Shown here: positions 15,955-25,625 of the stretch, one piece after another | How the letters are laid out: the number at the start of each line of letters is the position of its first letter | Position numbering within the stretch: position 1 is the stretch's first letter | DNA from: Alphaproteobacteria bacterium | Lineage (GTDB): Bacteria; Pseudomonadota; Alphaproteobacteria; Thalassobaculales; Thalassobaculaceae | NCBI GenBank assembly: GCA_013203465.1 | Contig: JABMNR010000092.1 | Location: forward strand, 1 to 64,000 | Direction: 5' to 3' | DNA: 64,000 bases | Program-made: the position numbers and the translations under genes | Notes under the pieces: model-generated | Told to the model about the DNA's origin: nothing | Database searches by the model: none | Seen by the model: the letters and a program-made list of their open reading frames with translations, nothing else

Positions 15955-17208
15955 TTAGACAGCCTTTGCTTCGTCGGTTGCCGCCGCATCCAGCTGCTCG
16001 ATGCCCACTATGGCGTCGGTAAGGTTCGCCCCCGTTATGTTCGCGCCTTCGATATCCGCGCCAGTGAGATCACAATGCGACAGATTGGCGCTGCGAAGGT
16101 TGGCGCCCTTGAGGTTGGCGCCCTTGAGGTTGACACCCGTTAAATTCGCCGGCCAGAGGCGTCCTGTCGGCCGACCCTTGCTGTCCTTGAGATCGACCGG
16201 TGCGATGACCGCCCCAGACAGATCGGCACCTTCCAAATTGGCGTTGGACAGGTTTATCCCCTCAAGCGTTGCCTTCGAGAGATTGGCGCCCTCGAGATTG
16301 CATTTGGCCAGATCCGACATCACCAACAGCACTTCCGACAGATTGGCACCCGTTAGGTTGGAGTTGTGCATGTCGGCGCCGGAGAGATTGACGCCGGCCA
16401 GATCGATGTGGCTGAGATCCTGACCGACCAGCACCGCGCGTTGGCCCAGGCGGCCATCCTCGCGTATCCAGACATAGTGGTTGTTCAGGGTGTCGCGGAT
16501 ATCCGACGGCAAGGAATCCTCGCCACGGACCATGTTGGCGCCGGTCAGGTTAGCCGAGCTCATGTCGCATCCGTCGGTATTGGCCCCCGACAGGTTGGCA
16601 TGCTTGAACACGGTGTGGTTGATCATCGCGTTCTTGATGTTGGCATCCTGGAGATTGGCGCCCGTGAAATCAGTTTCCGAGAGGACACACCCGGATAGGT
16701 CCGCGCCCTCAAGATTGGCGTTACGCAGGTTAACGCCCGATAAATTGGCTCCTGACAGAGTGGCGCCCGCCAGATTCGCATTCGCCATTGCCGAGTTCGA
16801 GAGATCGGCCCCGCGCTCGTTGTTGGTCGGCCCCGCGCGGTCGCCATCCTCACTTTCAGAGCCGAACATCAGTGTTCCGCCGCGGAAATCGGCGCCTCTA
16901 AGGTTGGCGCCATTGAAATTCACGTTGCGGATGTTGGCGCCTCGGAGGTCCGCGTTCTCGAACGAGGCCCCCTTGGCATCGGCGCCGTCCAGCACCGCGC
17001 AGAACATATCGGTGTGCGACAGGTCAACCCGATGCAGGATAGCGCGGGTCATGTCGCAACCGGACATCTTGGCACCACGCAACTTCGCGCCCTCGAGCGA
17101 GAATCCGGTGAGATTCTGCCGGGCGAGGTTGGCGCGCACGCCGCCACGGCCTTTCGACAGCCATGCCTCGTGCTCTTGAAGGATCGTGACGAATTGTTGC
17201 GGTGTCAT
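15955..17208 (-). CDS. Large pentapeptide-repeat protein B
   Basis: A 417-aa paralogue of the protein at 13816-15114, with the same plan: helix and linker (FVTILQEHEAWLSKGRGGVR), a repeat block, a second linker near residue 235 (DTLNNHYVWIREDGRLGQR), and a second block with the GRLWPANLTGVNL insert. Asn is more frequent in its repeats, and an extra loop rich in Glu, Asp and Gly (FGSESEDGDRAGPTNNERG) breaks the first block. No signal peptide or enzymatic domain. I chose MTPQQFV as the start because GAGGGG lies upstream and it aligns with the start of protein A. It is divergent from the persulfide dioxygenase-like gene. Confidence 0.89.
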   Translation of the reverse strand: MTPQQFVTILQEHEAWLSKGRGGVRANLARQNLTGFSLEGAKLRGAKMSGCDMTRAILHRVDLSHTDMFCAVLDGADAKGASFENADLRGANIRNVNFNGANLRGADFRGGTLMFGSESEDGDRAGPTNNERGADLSNSAMANANLAGATLSGANLSGVNLRNANLEGADLSGCVLSETDFTGANLQDANIKNAMINHTVFKHANLSGANTDGCDMSSANLTGANMVRGEDSLPSDIRDTLNNHYVWIREDGRLGQRAVLVGQDLSHIDLAGVNLSGADMHNSNLTGANLSEVLLVMSDLAKCNLEGANLSKATLEGINLSNANLEGADLSGAVIAPVDLKDSKGRPTGRLWPANLTGVNLKGANLKGANLRSANLSHCDLTGADIEGANITGANLTDAIVGIEQLDAAATDEAKAV

Positions 17209-17359
17209 GCCCGCGCCCCTCGCGTCTCGCAGACCTGTGATATTGGAAGGCCCCAATCCTGAATGCGCGAGGTTAGCATATCCTATCCAGCACATACGAG
17301 ACCATGATGCCGCCATGGTTATCTATAAAAGCGGCGGCACCTTCCAGGGAGACTGTCTA

Positions 17360-18235
17360 ATGGTTATTGCACCCGAGGTGGAAGGGTTTTTCCACGAACC
17401 GACTCGAACCGCGTCGTTTCTCGTCATCGACCCATCAAGCCAGGTCGCGGCGGTGATCGATCCGGCGTTGGACTATGACGCCTCCTCGGGTCAGCTCGCG
17501 ACAGTCTTCGCCGACCGGATCCTCGATGCGGCGGGCCGTCGAGGCGCGCGGGTGATCTGGGCGATCGACACCCATGTGCACGCCGACCATCTGTCCGCCG
17601 TTGATCATGTGCGCAAACGCACCGGCGCCCGGGTTGGGATCGGCGACGGGATCAAGGTTGTCCGGCGAACGTTCGGACCTGTTTTCGGGGAGGATCCGAA
17701 CGCTGACCCGGCGAGCGTCGGCTTCGACCGGTTGTTCGAGGATGGCGATACCGAGCCGTTCGGCGCCTTGAACATTCGTGCGATCGCCACCCCCGGACAC
17801 ACGCCGGCGTGCATGACCTATGTGATCGGCGACGCGGCATTCGTCGGCGACACCTTGTTCATGCCGGATTTCGGCACCGCGCGCTGTGACTTTCCCGAGG
17901 GTGACGCCCGGACCTTGTGGCGGTCGATCCACCGCATCTTGGATCTACCGCCCGAGACCCGGGTCTTCGTTGGTCATGACTACGCGCCGGGCGGCCGTGA
18001 GTTTGCCTGGGAATCCTCGGTCGCCGATGAAAAGGCCAGTAACAAACATGTGAAGGACGGCACCGCCGAGGACGCGTTCGTGGCGATGCGAACCGCCCGC
18101 GACGCCGAGCTGGGACTGCCGGCGCTCATCGTGCCGTCGATCCAGGTCAATATCCGCGCCGGCCGCCTACCGGACCCGGGTCCAGACGGCGTGGTGCGGC
18201 TGACGGTGCCGGTCAACGCGTTTCCAGGAACCTGA
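17360..18235 (+). CDS. Metallo-beta-lactamase-fold hydrolase, ETHE1/persulfide dioxygenase-like
   Basis: A 291-aa cytosolic MBL-fold protein. Metal-binding motifs are THVHADHLSA, the second His in ATPGHTPACMTYV, the Asp in VGDTLFMPDFGTARCDFP, and VGHDY. The FGTARCDF text and spacing match the ETHE1/Blh group, which oxidises glutathione persulfide to sulfite and GSH with one Fe(II). In that group the metal is bound by two His and one Asp. I chose MVIAPEVEGFF as the start, with AGGGA upstream; earlier in-frame codons lack homology. There is no rhodanese domain and no linked sulfide:quinone reductase. A plain lactonase or glyoxalase II role is less likely. Confidence 0.83.
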   Translation: MVIAPEVEGFFHEPTRTASFLVIDPSSQVAAVIDPALDYDASSGQLATVFADRILDAAGRRGARVIWAIDTHVHADHLSAVDHVRKRTGARVGIGDGIKVVRRTFGPVFGEDPNADPASVGFDRLFEDGDTEPFGALNIRAIATPGHTPACMTYVIGDAAFVGDTLFMPDFGTARCDFPEGDARTLWRSIHRILDLPPETRVFVGHDYAPGGREFAWESSVADEKASNKHVKDGTAEDAFVAMRTARDAELGLPALIVPSIQVNIRAGRLPDPGPDGVVRLTVPVNAFPGT

Positions 18236-18266
18236 AGCAAGCTTACCCGGCACTTATACCTTGGTA

Positions 18267-21200
18267 TTACTCGGCGGGAGCTTCGCCGCTGGGATTGGCG
18301 GCGGCCGCTCGGGATTTCACATCGGCCTTCGTGGTGCGGGACTCGATGGTCGCCATGAACAACGAGAGCAGCGGCGGGATGATGCCCAGCGTCAGCACCG
18401 CCGACAACGACAGCCCGCCGATCACCACCGAGCCGAGACCACGGTAGAGTTCCGAGCCCGCTCCCGGCACGGCCACCAGGGGCAGCATGCCGAGCACGCT
18501 GGTCAGGGTCGACATGAAGATCGGCCGAATCCGGTTGCTGGTCGCCTCCAGGATCGCCTCGCCCGCCGCCATGCCTTCCTCGCGCAGGTGGTGCAAGGTC
18601 TGGTGCACCAGCAGGATGGCGTTGTTCACCACGATCCCGATCAGAATAACGAATCCAAGCAAGGTCAACATGTCGAGGTTCTGCGGGAAGAAAAGGTTCA
18701 GGATTCCCAAGCCAAGAACCCCGCCCGCGGTGGCCAGCGGCACCGAGAAGATGATGATGATCGGGTAGAAGAAACTTTCGAACAGCACCGCCATCACCAG
18801 ATAGACGATCACCAGGGCCATCACCAGATCGAGCACCATCTCGTTCCAGGTCTCGATCAACTTGTCGGCGGTGCCTGAGATTCGGAGTTTCACCGCCGAT
18901 GGCATGCCTTCGGCCCTCAAGGGGGCGATGACCTGGCTCTGGATGGTCTCCATGGCCTGTTCCAGCGGCATGTTGCCGGGCGGGCTGATGACCAGAGAGA
19001 TCGTACGAAACCGCTCCCTGTGGCGGATTTCGGTCGGCCCGGAGGTGACCACAACGTCGGCGAGCGAGCTGACCGGCACAATAGTGCCGGATTGGGTGAC
19101 GACCGGGAGGTCCTTGATGCCCTGGGTCTCGGTGATTTTCTTGAACGGTCCGCTTAGCGTCAGGTCGATGCGTTTGCCGTCCACCGTAATCTCGGCAACC
19201 CGCAGGCCATCGTTGAACGTATCCACCGTTTGGCCAAGCTCGATCGCGGTCACGCCGTTATCGGCCAGCTTCATGCGGTCGGGCAGAACACGAATCTCGG
19301 GCGCACCAAGCGTGAGAGCCGGGCGTGGTCGGATTTGAGTGCCGCCCTCACGTGGTAGGGCGGCGTTGACCTTGCCGAAGGCACGTTGCGCGACACCGAC
19401 GATCTCCTCCAAATCGCCGCCGGAGATATCCAGGTCGATCGATCGGGTGCCGCCTACCCCCCGGCCGAACAGCGAGGTTTGCCTAAAGAAGCCAAAGGTG
19501 CCGGGCTCGCGGAATACGGAGCGGCTTAATATTGGAATCAGCTCGCGGGCACGGCTCGGATCGACGGCGGCGGCGCCGGCGATGGCGTTGGCGCGAAACG
19601 CGGCGAAGAAGAACCGGCTAATCGTCGGCGTGCCATCCTCGGTCTCGGTGCGTGTCTCGTCGAAATCCCAAAGCGGCTTCGTCGCATCCTCCAAGAGACC
19701 GGCGATAGTCGTCATGGTGTCCAGGTTGTAACCTGGCGGCGGCAGCACGAACCCGAAGACGAGGTTGCGATTGCCGTCAGGCAGATAGTCGAGCTTAGGC
19801 AAGAACACGGCGGTCACCAGGCCACCCACCACCGTCACCACCACCACGATCCCCACAGCCGCCGTCTTCGAGCGGACCACCAGGCGGGTCAGCGCCATCA
19901 CCGTGGCGTGGAAACCACGGGCGAATTGGTCGACGCCGGGCACCCGCCGGCTATCGGCCAGTTTCTGGATGTTGGCGCCCAACAATCGGCTGGCCAAGGC
20001 CGGGATCACCGTGACCGAGACCAGCAGCGACAGCAGCACCGAGACCGAGATCGCCACCGCGATGTCGCGGAACAGCTGTCCTACCTCCAGCTGCATCACC
20101 AGAATCGGGATGAACACCATCACCGTGGTGAGCGCCGAGACCAGCACGGCCCCCCACACCTGACTGGCGCCTTTATAGGCCGCTTCGCGCGCGCTCAGAC
20201 CGTTTTGCCGAAGCCGGAAGATGTTTTCCAGCACGACGATGGCGGCGTCGACCACCATGCCGACGGCGAACGCCAGTCCGGCGAGTGAGATGACATTGAT
20301 CGAACGGCCCAACGCCGCCATGGCCACGAACGAGCCGATCACCGACACCGGGATCGCCAGCGAGACCACCAGGGTGGCCGAGCCCGAGCGCAGGAACAGC
20401 ATCAGGACGCCGGCGGCCAGCAAACCGCCAATGTAAATGTTGGTTTGCACGAGATCGATGGCGGAATTGATGTAGGTGGTCTCGTCGTAGACCTGAGTCA
20501 GGCTTAGCCTCTGTTCGGGTAGGAAGTCGCGGTTGATTTCGGTGATCGCCTGACGCACGCCCTCCATGGTTTCGATCACGTTGGCGCCGGTTTCACGATA
20601 AACCGGCATGCCGAGGGCTGGTTCGCCGAAGAAGCGAATGCGCGAGACCGGCTCTTTGAAGTCGAAGATAACATCGGCCACGTCGGAGACGACGACCCGA
20701 GCCACGCGACCGGTTACCAGATCTTCGGTGGATCGAAGCACCACGTCACTGACGCTCTGAATGGTCTCGAAATCGCCTTCGGTGCGGACAACGTAGCGCC
20801 GTTTGCCCTCATCGACGGCGCCGGCGGAAATCGAGGCGTTGGCGGTGCGCAGCGCGACTAGAACTTGCGGCACGGTGATTTGGTAACGCGCCAGACGTTC
20901 GGGATCGACGATCACCTGCATCTCGCGTTCAGCGCCGCCATAGATGTTCATGCGGCCGACCCCGGGAACCCGTTCGATCCGGTCTTGGATCACATCCTCG
21001 GCGAAATCACCGTAGGTGTGAATCGGTCGATCGTTCCCCGCATCGCGGCTCAACACCATCCAGGCGATGGCGTTGTCGTCGGAGCCAGCAGTATCGAGAG
21101 TGGGTTCGTCGACCTCGATGGGATAGTCGCCGACCCGATCGAGACGGTTCGCCACCAGCAGCAACGCTTTGTCCATGTCGGTCGCGACTTGGAATTCCAG

Positions 21201-21476
21201 TGTCACCCGCGCCCGCCCGGTCTCGGACTGGCTGCTCATCTCCTCCAGGCCCTCGAGCCCGCGCAACTCTTCTTCCTGGCGGTTGACGATTTCGCGTTCG
21301 ATCTCGGCCGGGGCGCCGCCGGCCCAGTTCGTGGTGATGGTGATCACCGGACGGTTGACGTCGGGCGCGAGCTGGATCGGAATCGCTTCCAGCGCCACGA
21401 AGCCAAACATCACAACCATCAGGACCGCCGCGATGACCGCGATGGGACGCTCGATCGAGGCACGGATGATGTTCAT
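18267..21476 (-). CDS. RND-family efflux transporter, AcrB/MexF-like inner-membrane pump
   Basis: A 1069-aa proton-driven pump of the HAE-1/RND family. The first transmembrane helix starts IERPIAVIAAVLMVVMFGFV. The periplasmic porter domain carries the AGGAPAEIEREI motif, and the TM4 segment reads GMVVDAAIVVLENIFR with one proton-relay Asp. A second half repeats the fold, with TM10-11 around VILIGIVVNNAILLV. The length is normal. The adaptor gene lies 3 bases upstream, so the two form an operon. No outer-membrane TolC-like gene is adjacent. Substrates are unknown; drugs, solvents or lipids are all possible. The last residues are Ala/Lys-rich and cytoplasmic. Confidence 0.94.
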   Translation of the reverse strand: MNIIRASIERPIAVIAAVLMVVMFGFVALEAIPIQLAPDVNRPVITITTNWAGGAPAEIEREIVNRQEEELRGLEGLEEMSSQSETGRARVTLEFQVATDMDKALLLVANRLDRVGDYPIEVDEPTLDTAGSDDNAIAWMVLSRDAGNDRPIHTYGDFAEDVIQDRIERVPGVGRMNIYGGAEREMQVIVDPERLARYQITVPQVLVALRTANASISAGAVDEGKRRYVVRTEGDFETIQSVSDVVLRSTEDLVTGRVARVVVSDVADVIFDFKEPVSRIRFFGEPALGMPVYRETGANVIETMEGVRQAITEINRDFLPEQRLSLTQVYDETTYINSAIDLVQTNIYIGGLLAAGVLMLFLRSGSATLVVSLAIPVSVIGSFVAMAALGRSINVISLAGLAFAVGMVVDAAIVVLENIFRLRQNGLSAREAAYKGASQVWGAVLVSALTTVMVFIPILVMQLEVGQLFRDIAVAISVSVLLSLLVSVTVIPALASRLLGANIQKLADSRRVPGVDQFARGFHATVMALTRLVVRSKTAAVGIVVVVTVVGGLVTAVFLPKLDYLPDGNRNLVFGFVLPPPGYNLDTMTTIAGLLEDATKPLWDFDETRTETEDGTPTISRFFFAAFRANAIAGAAAVDPSRARELIPILSRSVFREPGTFGFFRQTSLFGRGVGGTRSIDLDISGGDLEEIVGVAQRAFGKVNAALPREGGTQIRPRPALTLGAPEIRVLPDRMKLADNGVTAIELGQTVDTFNDGLRVAEITVDGKRIDLTLSGPFKKITETQGIKDLPVVTQSGTIVPVSSLADVVVTSGPTEIRHRERFRTISLVISPPGNMPLEQAMETIQSQVIAPLRAEGMPSAVKLRISGTADKLIETWNEMVLDLVMALVIVYLVMAVLFESFFYPIIIIFSVPLATAGGVLGLGILNLFFPQNLDMLTLLGFVILIGIVVNNAILLVHQTLHHLREEGMAAGEAILEATSNRIRPIFMSTLTSVLGMLPLVAVPGAGSELYRGLGSVVIGGLSLSAVLTLGIIPPLLSLFMATIESRTTKADVKSRAAAANPSGEAPAE

Positions 21477-21479
21477 GGC

Positions 21480-22598
21480 TCAACCCTCTCCAGCACTCGG
21501 TTTGACGGCTTGCCCGGGCCGAAGCCGCTCGTTGCCGCGTGTGACGACCACGTCACCTGCGGCAAGGCCGGACAATACCTCGAACCGGTTGCCCAGACTC
21601 TCCCCGAGCGTGACCGATCTTGGTTGGACCTTGCCGTCGACCACCAGATACACGACCTGCGCGCCGCGCTGCACGACGACCGCGTCCTTGTTCACGGTTA
21701 CCACGTCGCGGCTGTCACCGATCGGAATATGGACGGCGATCGACTGATTGGCGGCGAGCCGTAGCTTGTGGTTGTCGAGCTGCGGCACGAAGCGAACGGC
21801 GCGGGTTCGGGTGCGCGGGTTCTCCTCCGGCACCACCGCGCGCACGACGGCGAAGATACGGCCGCCGATCTGGAATTCAGCCTCGACCAGCGCGCCCGCC
21901 TCCAGCCCGGCGATACGGGCGGCGGGCACGTCGGCCTCGATTTCCAAATCGTGGTCGTTCAGCATGGTGACCACCGGGTCACCGCCGCGCAGATAGTTGC
22001 CCTCGACGGTGTGTTTGACGGTGATGACCCCGTCATAGGGCGCGACGATCACGGCGTCGGTGAGAGATGTCTGGGCCAACGCGAGTTGCGCTTCGGCCCG
22101 GGCTACGTCGGCCTCGGCGCTGGCCAATGAGGCGGCGGCGATGTCCAGATCGCGCTCGGCGTCCTCGGCCCGGTCCTTACGGAACGCCGTTGAGCCCTTC
22201 AGCGACATCTGGCGCTCCAGGGTTTGTCGGCTCTTGCCGAGCGAGGCGTTCTCACGCGCCACACGGGCGCGCGCGGCCTTCACCTCGGCGGCCCAGCGGA
22301 GCTGATCGCTTTTCAGCCGGTCGTTGGCGAGACGCGCCAGCACGTCACCACGCGCCACCCGGTCGCCAACCTCGACCTCGACCATATCAACCCGCTCGGC
22401 CACCCGGGTGGCGACCACGCCGGAGCGGCGAGGTACCAGACGGCCAAGGACGGATACCGTCTGGTTCAGCGGTTCGACACGAACCGTATCGACACCAACG
22501 GCGGCCGGTTGCTGGGCGATGGCGGTCGATCCCGTGGCGAGAATTACCGCAAGACCGGTTCCAACCAGGAACAAAGAGGCGCGAACGAAGGCATTCAT
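21480..22598 (-). CDS. RND efflux periplasmic adaptor (membrane fusion protein)
   Basis: A 372-aa HlyD/AcrA-type adaptor. The signal peptide (SLFLVGTGLAVILATGSTAI, cleaved near IAQQ) leads into a lipoyl-like half (VARGDVLARLANDRL). A coiled-coil hairpin follows at about residues 95-165, rich in Ala, Glu, Arg and Leu. The second lipoyl half is DAVIVAPYDGVITVKHTVEG, then a beta-barrel and the membrane-proximal domain. It bridges the pump to an outer-membrane channel. It is translated just before the pump gene with a 3-base gap. A TGGTATAAG extended -10 box lies about 50 bases upstream of the start. Confidence 0.93.
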   Translation of the reverse strand: MNAFVRASLFLVGTGLAVILATGSTAIAQQPAAVGVDTVRVEPLNQTVSVLGRLVPRRSGVVATRVAERVDMVEVEVGDRVARGDVLARLANDRLKSDQLRWAAEVKAARARVARENASLGKSRQTLERQMSLKGSTAFRKDRAEDAERDLDIAAASLASAEADVARAEAQLALAQTSLTDAVIVAPYDGVITVKHTVEGNYLRGGDPVVTMLNDHDLEIEADVPAARIAGLEAGALVEAEFQIGGRIFAVVRAVVPEENPRTRTRAVRFVPQLDNHKLRLAANQSIAVHIPIGDSRDVVTVNKDAVVVQRGAQVVYLVVDGKVQPRSVTLGESLGNRFEVLSGLAAGDVVVTRGNERLRPGQAVKPSAGEG

Positions 22599-22647
22599 AA
22601 TGATGAGTCCCGAAGCCGACAGCGGTCAATCGACGATAGGCGGAGCG

Positions 22648-22676
22648 CTTATACCAGCATTCCGCCGTAGCGAGAA
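22648..22676 (-). promoter_or_regulatory. Candidate promoter of the RND operon
   Basis: On the - strand an extended -10, TGG-TATAAG (TATAAG at 22648-22653), stands 17 bases from a poor -35 (TTCTCG, 22671-22676). It would start transcription about 45 bases before the adaptor ATG. The extended TGn element compensates for the weak -35. No operator or regulator gene for the pump is visible. Confidence 0.35.
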
Positions 22677-22733
22677 CGGGACGTGGCGCATCTCTCGTTA
22701 ATGTCAACGGAGGGCCGTGCTCGCTCCGTCGCG

Positions 22734-22765
22734 CCGATAGAGTGACGGGCCGATATAGTGACGGG
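22734..22765. repeat. Tandem 16-bp duplication
   Basis: Two adjacent copies of CCGATAGAGTGACGGG (22734-22749 and 22750-22765), differing at one base. They lie between the stop of the TRAP permease gene and the RND promoter. Their role is unknown and they may be only a slippage duplication. Confidence 0.7.
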
Positions 22766-22769
22766 CCGG

Positions 22770-24542
22770 TCAGGTGATGGGAATGAGCAGCAGGGCGGTG
22801 CCCACCACTAACGCCAAGAGTCGAAACCAAGGCCGGCTCAAGACGTCAGCCCCGTCGGCCACCGCCGCCGCGATGAGCCACAGCGCCGCCGCCACCCGAA
22901 CGAAGGCGATCGCCGCGGCCATGGGATCGCTCAGCGGGGTGATCAAGGCGGGTTGAACCACGAAAGCGATCGGCACCAGATAAAGCCCGAGGCCAAGTTT
23001 CAGCGCCCGTCCCGCCACGGCCAGCCAGGGCGCGTCGGCCATGCCGGCGGCGATGAACACGGTGCCGCAGACCGGTGGTGTGATGGTCGACAACAGCGCG
23101 TACCAGAACACGAACAGATGCGCGACCAGCGGCGGCAGGCCAAGCTCGATAAGCGCCGGCCCGGCCACCGCCACGCAAATCACGTAGGCCGCCGTGGTCG
23201 GCACCTCCATACCCAGGATCAGGCAGGCGATCCCGGTCAACAGCAGCGCCGCCCACAACTGGCCGCCGGACACCGAGAGGATCGCCGACGTGACCTTCAC
23301 ACCGAGCCCGGTCTGGTTCAGCACGCCGACGATGATCCCGGCGCAGACGATGATCGCGGCGATCCCGGCGGTCTGGCGGCCCGCCTCGACGGCGGCCTTG
23401 GCGATCCGCTCGATGAACACGCGCGGCACCGGCCGCCAGGTCTCGGTCACCAGCAGCAACGCCGTGGCGGTGGCGATGGCCGCTCCGGCGGCGACCTGCG
23501 GCGTGCGGCCGGTACCGAACAGCACGGCCAGAAGTACGATGAAGGGCACGGCGAAAAACGGCAGGAGGCGCAAAACCCCGCGCGCGCTTGGCCGGTCCTC
23601 GGCGGCGATCGGCTTGAGGCCGGCGCGCCCGGCTTGGCGATCGATGCCGACCCACACCGCGAGGAAGAACAGCAGCGCCGGTAACAGCGCCGCCGCCATG
23701 ATGTCGGAATACGGCCGTCGCAGCAGCTCGGCCATCACGAAGGCGCCGGCTCCCATCAACGGCGGCATGATCTGGCCACCGGTGGAGGCGACCGCTTCGA
23801 CCGCCGCCGCCAGCGCCGGTGGGTAGCCGAGCCGCCGCATGGTCGGCAGGGTAATGGCACCGGTGGAGGCGACGTTGGCCGAGGCTGATCCGCTGATCGA
23901 GCCGAACAGGGCGGAGGCGACGACCGAGACCTTGGCGGCCCCGGCGCGCAACCCACCGGCGCTGAAGATGGCGAGCCCCATGAAGGCGCGCCCGGCCTCG
24001 CCCGCGCCGACCACCGCGCCCAACAGCACGAACACCGCGACCACATCGACCGAAATGCCGGTAAGCGGACCCCACAGCCCGCCCTCGGCGATCACCAGCG
24101 TGCCGAGAAAGCTGCCAACCGGCAGGCCGGGATGGCCGAACCGTCCGGGCAACGCTTCCCCAAACAACCCATACAGCAAGGCCAGCAGGGCGACAGCCGG
24201 CAGGATCCACTTGATCGCCCGCCGCCCCATCTCCAGCACAACCAGGATCATGGCGATTGCCATCACGGTCTGGAACGGGCCTTCGAGATGGCCGTATTGT
24301 TCAACCAGATCGTCACGGCCGATCGCCACCCACAGGCAACCGCCGGCGCCGACCAGTGCCGCGGCCCAGCCGCTCCACCGCGCGGCGCGGTTTTCCGCCG
24401 GCGCGAACACGAAGATCCACGGCAAAGCCAGCAGCAGGTGCATCGGCCGGGTCACCAGATTGGGCAGCAACCCGGCCGAGACGAGGTAGAGGTGGTAGCC
24501 CGCGCCGATCAGACCCCAGGCGATCGCGATCCGATTGAGCAC
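22770..24542 (-). CDS. TRAP transporter fused permease (TAXI system)
   Basis: A protein of about 590 aa that fuses the small (DctQ-like) and large (DctM-like) membrane subunits of a tripartite ATP-independent periplasmic transporter, with many hydrophobic helices. Typical text of the fused 4TM/12TM family includes FGSISGSASANVASTGAITL, PALAAAVEAVASTGGQIMPP, and VPTTAAYVICVAVAGPALIELG. The likely start is the GTG at 24542 (VLNRIAIAWGL) with GAGG upstream; the frame stays open further upstream into the preceding gene. The partner binding protein ends 26 bases upstream. The system imports an organic anion with sodium or proton symport; the substrate is unknown. Confidence 0.9.
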   Translation of the reverse strand: MLNRIAIAWGLIGAGYHLYLVSAGLLPNLVTRPMHLLLALPWIFVFAPAENRAARWSGWAAALVGAGGCLWVAIGRDDLVEQYGHLEGPFQTVMAIAMILVVLEMGRRAIKWILPAVALLALLYGLFGEALPGRFGHPGLPVGSFLGTLVIAEGGLWGPLTGISVDVVAVFVLLGAVVGAGEAGRAFMGLAIFSAGGLRAGAAKVSVVASALFGSISGSASANVASTGAITLPTMRRLGYPPALAAAVEAVASTGGQIMPPLMGAGAFVMAELLRRPYSDIMAAALLPALLFFLAVWVGIDRQAGRAGLKPIAAEDRPSARGVLRLLPFFAVPFIVLLAVLFGTGRTPQVAAGAAIATATALLLVTETWRPVPRVFIERIAKAAVEAGRQTAGIAAIIVCAGIIVGVLNQTGLGVKVTSAILSVSGGQLWAALLLTGIACLILGMEVPTTAAYVICVAVAGPALIELGLPPLVAHLFVFWYALLSTITPPVCGTVFIAAGMADAPWLAVAGRALKLGLGLYLVPIAFVVQPALITPLSDPMAAAIAFVRVAAALWLIAAAVADGADVLSRPWFRLLALVVGTALLLIPIT

Positions 24543-24568
24543 GCGCGGCGTGGCCTCAGACCAGCGGG

Positions 24569-25504
24569 TTAGCGAAACGCGTCCGGCACCGTGATGCCCG
24601 CCTCGGCGTAGTAGCGTGCCGCGCCGGGGTGCACTTTGGCGCCCAAATTGGTCAGCATCGCCGGGGTTACCCCACCCCACCACGAATTGGCCTTGGCCAT
24701 GGCGGCCTTGCCTTCCCAGTAGGTTTTGGTGAGCTGATAGGCGGCCTCGTCGTCCATCTTGTCGGTGGTGTAGGCGATCACCGGCAGGCTGATGGTGGTC
24801 GTGTCCTGATCGACGCCCTTGTAGGTGCCGGCCGGGATCACGAGCTTGTCGCCCTTGACCTTTTCCAGGTCGGCGGCGCTCAGGCCCAACAAGCGGATCG
24901 GAACGCTGGCGGCCGCCTCGGTGACGTTCGGCGCCGGGTAGGAACCGGCGGTGGCGAAGCCCACCACCTGGTTGTTCTTGATCGCGGGTACGGCGGCGTT
25001 CAGCTCGACATCGACCACGTCGACCTTGCCGGCGAGACCCAGCGCTTCGAAGGTGCTCATGGTTTGGCGTTGGCCGAAGCTGCCCTTGCCGCCGGGGATG
25101 AATTTCTTACCGGCGAGATCGGCGAAACTCATTACTCCGCTGTCCTGCCGCACCACCCAGTGCATGGTCAGCGAGGGAATTGGAAACAGCGAGCGAACGA
25201 CAGCGTAGCCGGTCTCGCCCTCGAACATCTTCTTGCCGCCCTGAGCCAGCTTGATCAGCGACGGCGGCGAGGTGAAGACGTAGTTGCCGGTGCGGCGGAC
25301 CGCTTCCTTGACGTTCTGGACCGAGCCCTGGCTTTCCTCGACCGTCACGTCGACCTTGCCCTTCACCGCTTCCGACAACTGCACCGCCATGGCGTAGTAG
25401 GAAGAGGTCGACTTGGCCGATTTGTACGTGACACGGGTGTCGGCGACGGCCGCCGTGGATGCCAATGCCACGATGGCCAGGCTGGCGATCAAGGTCTTGT
25501 TCAT
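24569..25504 (-). CDS. TAXI-family TRAP transporter solute-binding protein
   Basis: A 311-aa periplasmic protein. The signal peptide is [20 protein letters not shown], cleaved near VAD. The mature part has the TAXI-family plan: [20 protein letters not shown] near the N-terminus, [20 protein letters not shown], and [16 protein letters not shown]. It captures the solute for the fused permease directly downstream. GGGAGGAG lies just upstream of the chosen ATG, which supports this start over an earlier in-frame Met. It is divergent from the deacetylase-like gene. Confidence 0.92.
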   Translation of the reverse strand: MNKTLIASLAIVALASTAAVADTRVTYKSAKSTSSYYAMAVQLSEAVKGKVDVTVEESQGSVQNVKEAVRRTGNYVFTSPPSLIKLAQGGKKMFEGETGYAVVRSLFPIPSLTMHWVVRQDSGVMSFADLAGKKFIPGGKGSFGQRQTMSTFEALGLAGKVDVVDVELNAAVPAIKNNQVVGFATAGSYPAPNVTEAAASVPIRLLGLSAADLEKVKGDKLVIPAGTYKGVDQDTTTISLPVIAYTTDKMDDEAAYQLTKTYWEGKAAMAKANSWWGGVTPAMLTNLGAKVHPGAARYYAEAGITVPDAFR

Positions 25505-25625
25505 GGGGTCTCCTCCCGTTGGGCGCGTCTTGAGGTGCGCGATCGGGCGCAAGAGAAGAACGCCGCGCGGGCGGCGTCAAGCACGCCCTCGACCGGTCGA
25601 ACAAACGCCTGCTACAACCCAGGCC

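Noticed and set aside
13816-17208. Repeat-rich region as a CRISPR array or minisatellite
   Set aside because: The periodicity is that of translated five-residue repeats with variable codons, not of identical spaced DNA repeats.
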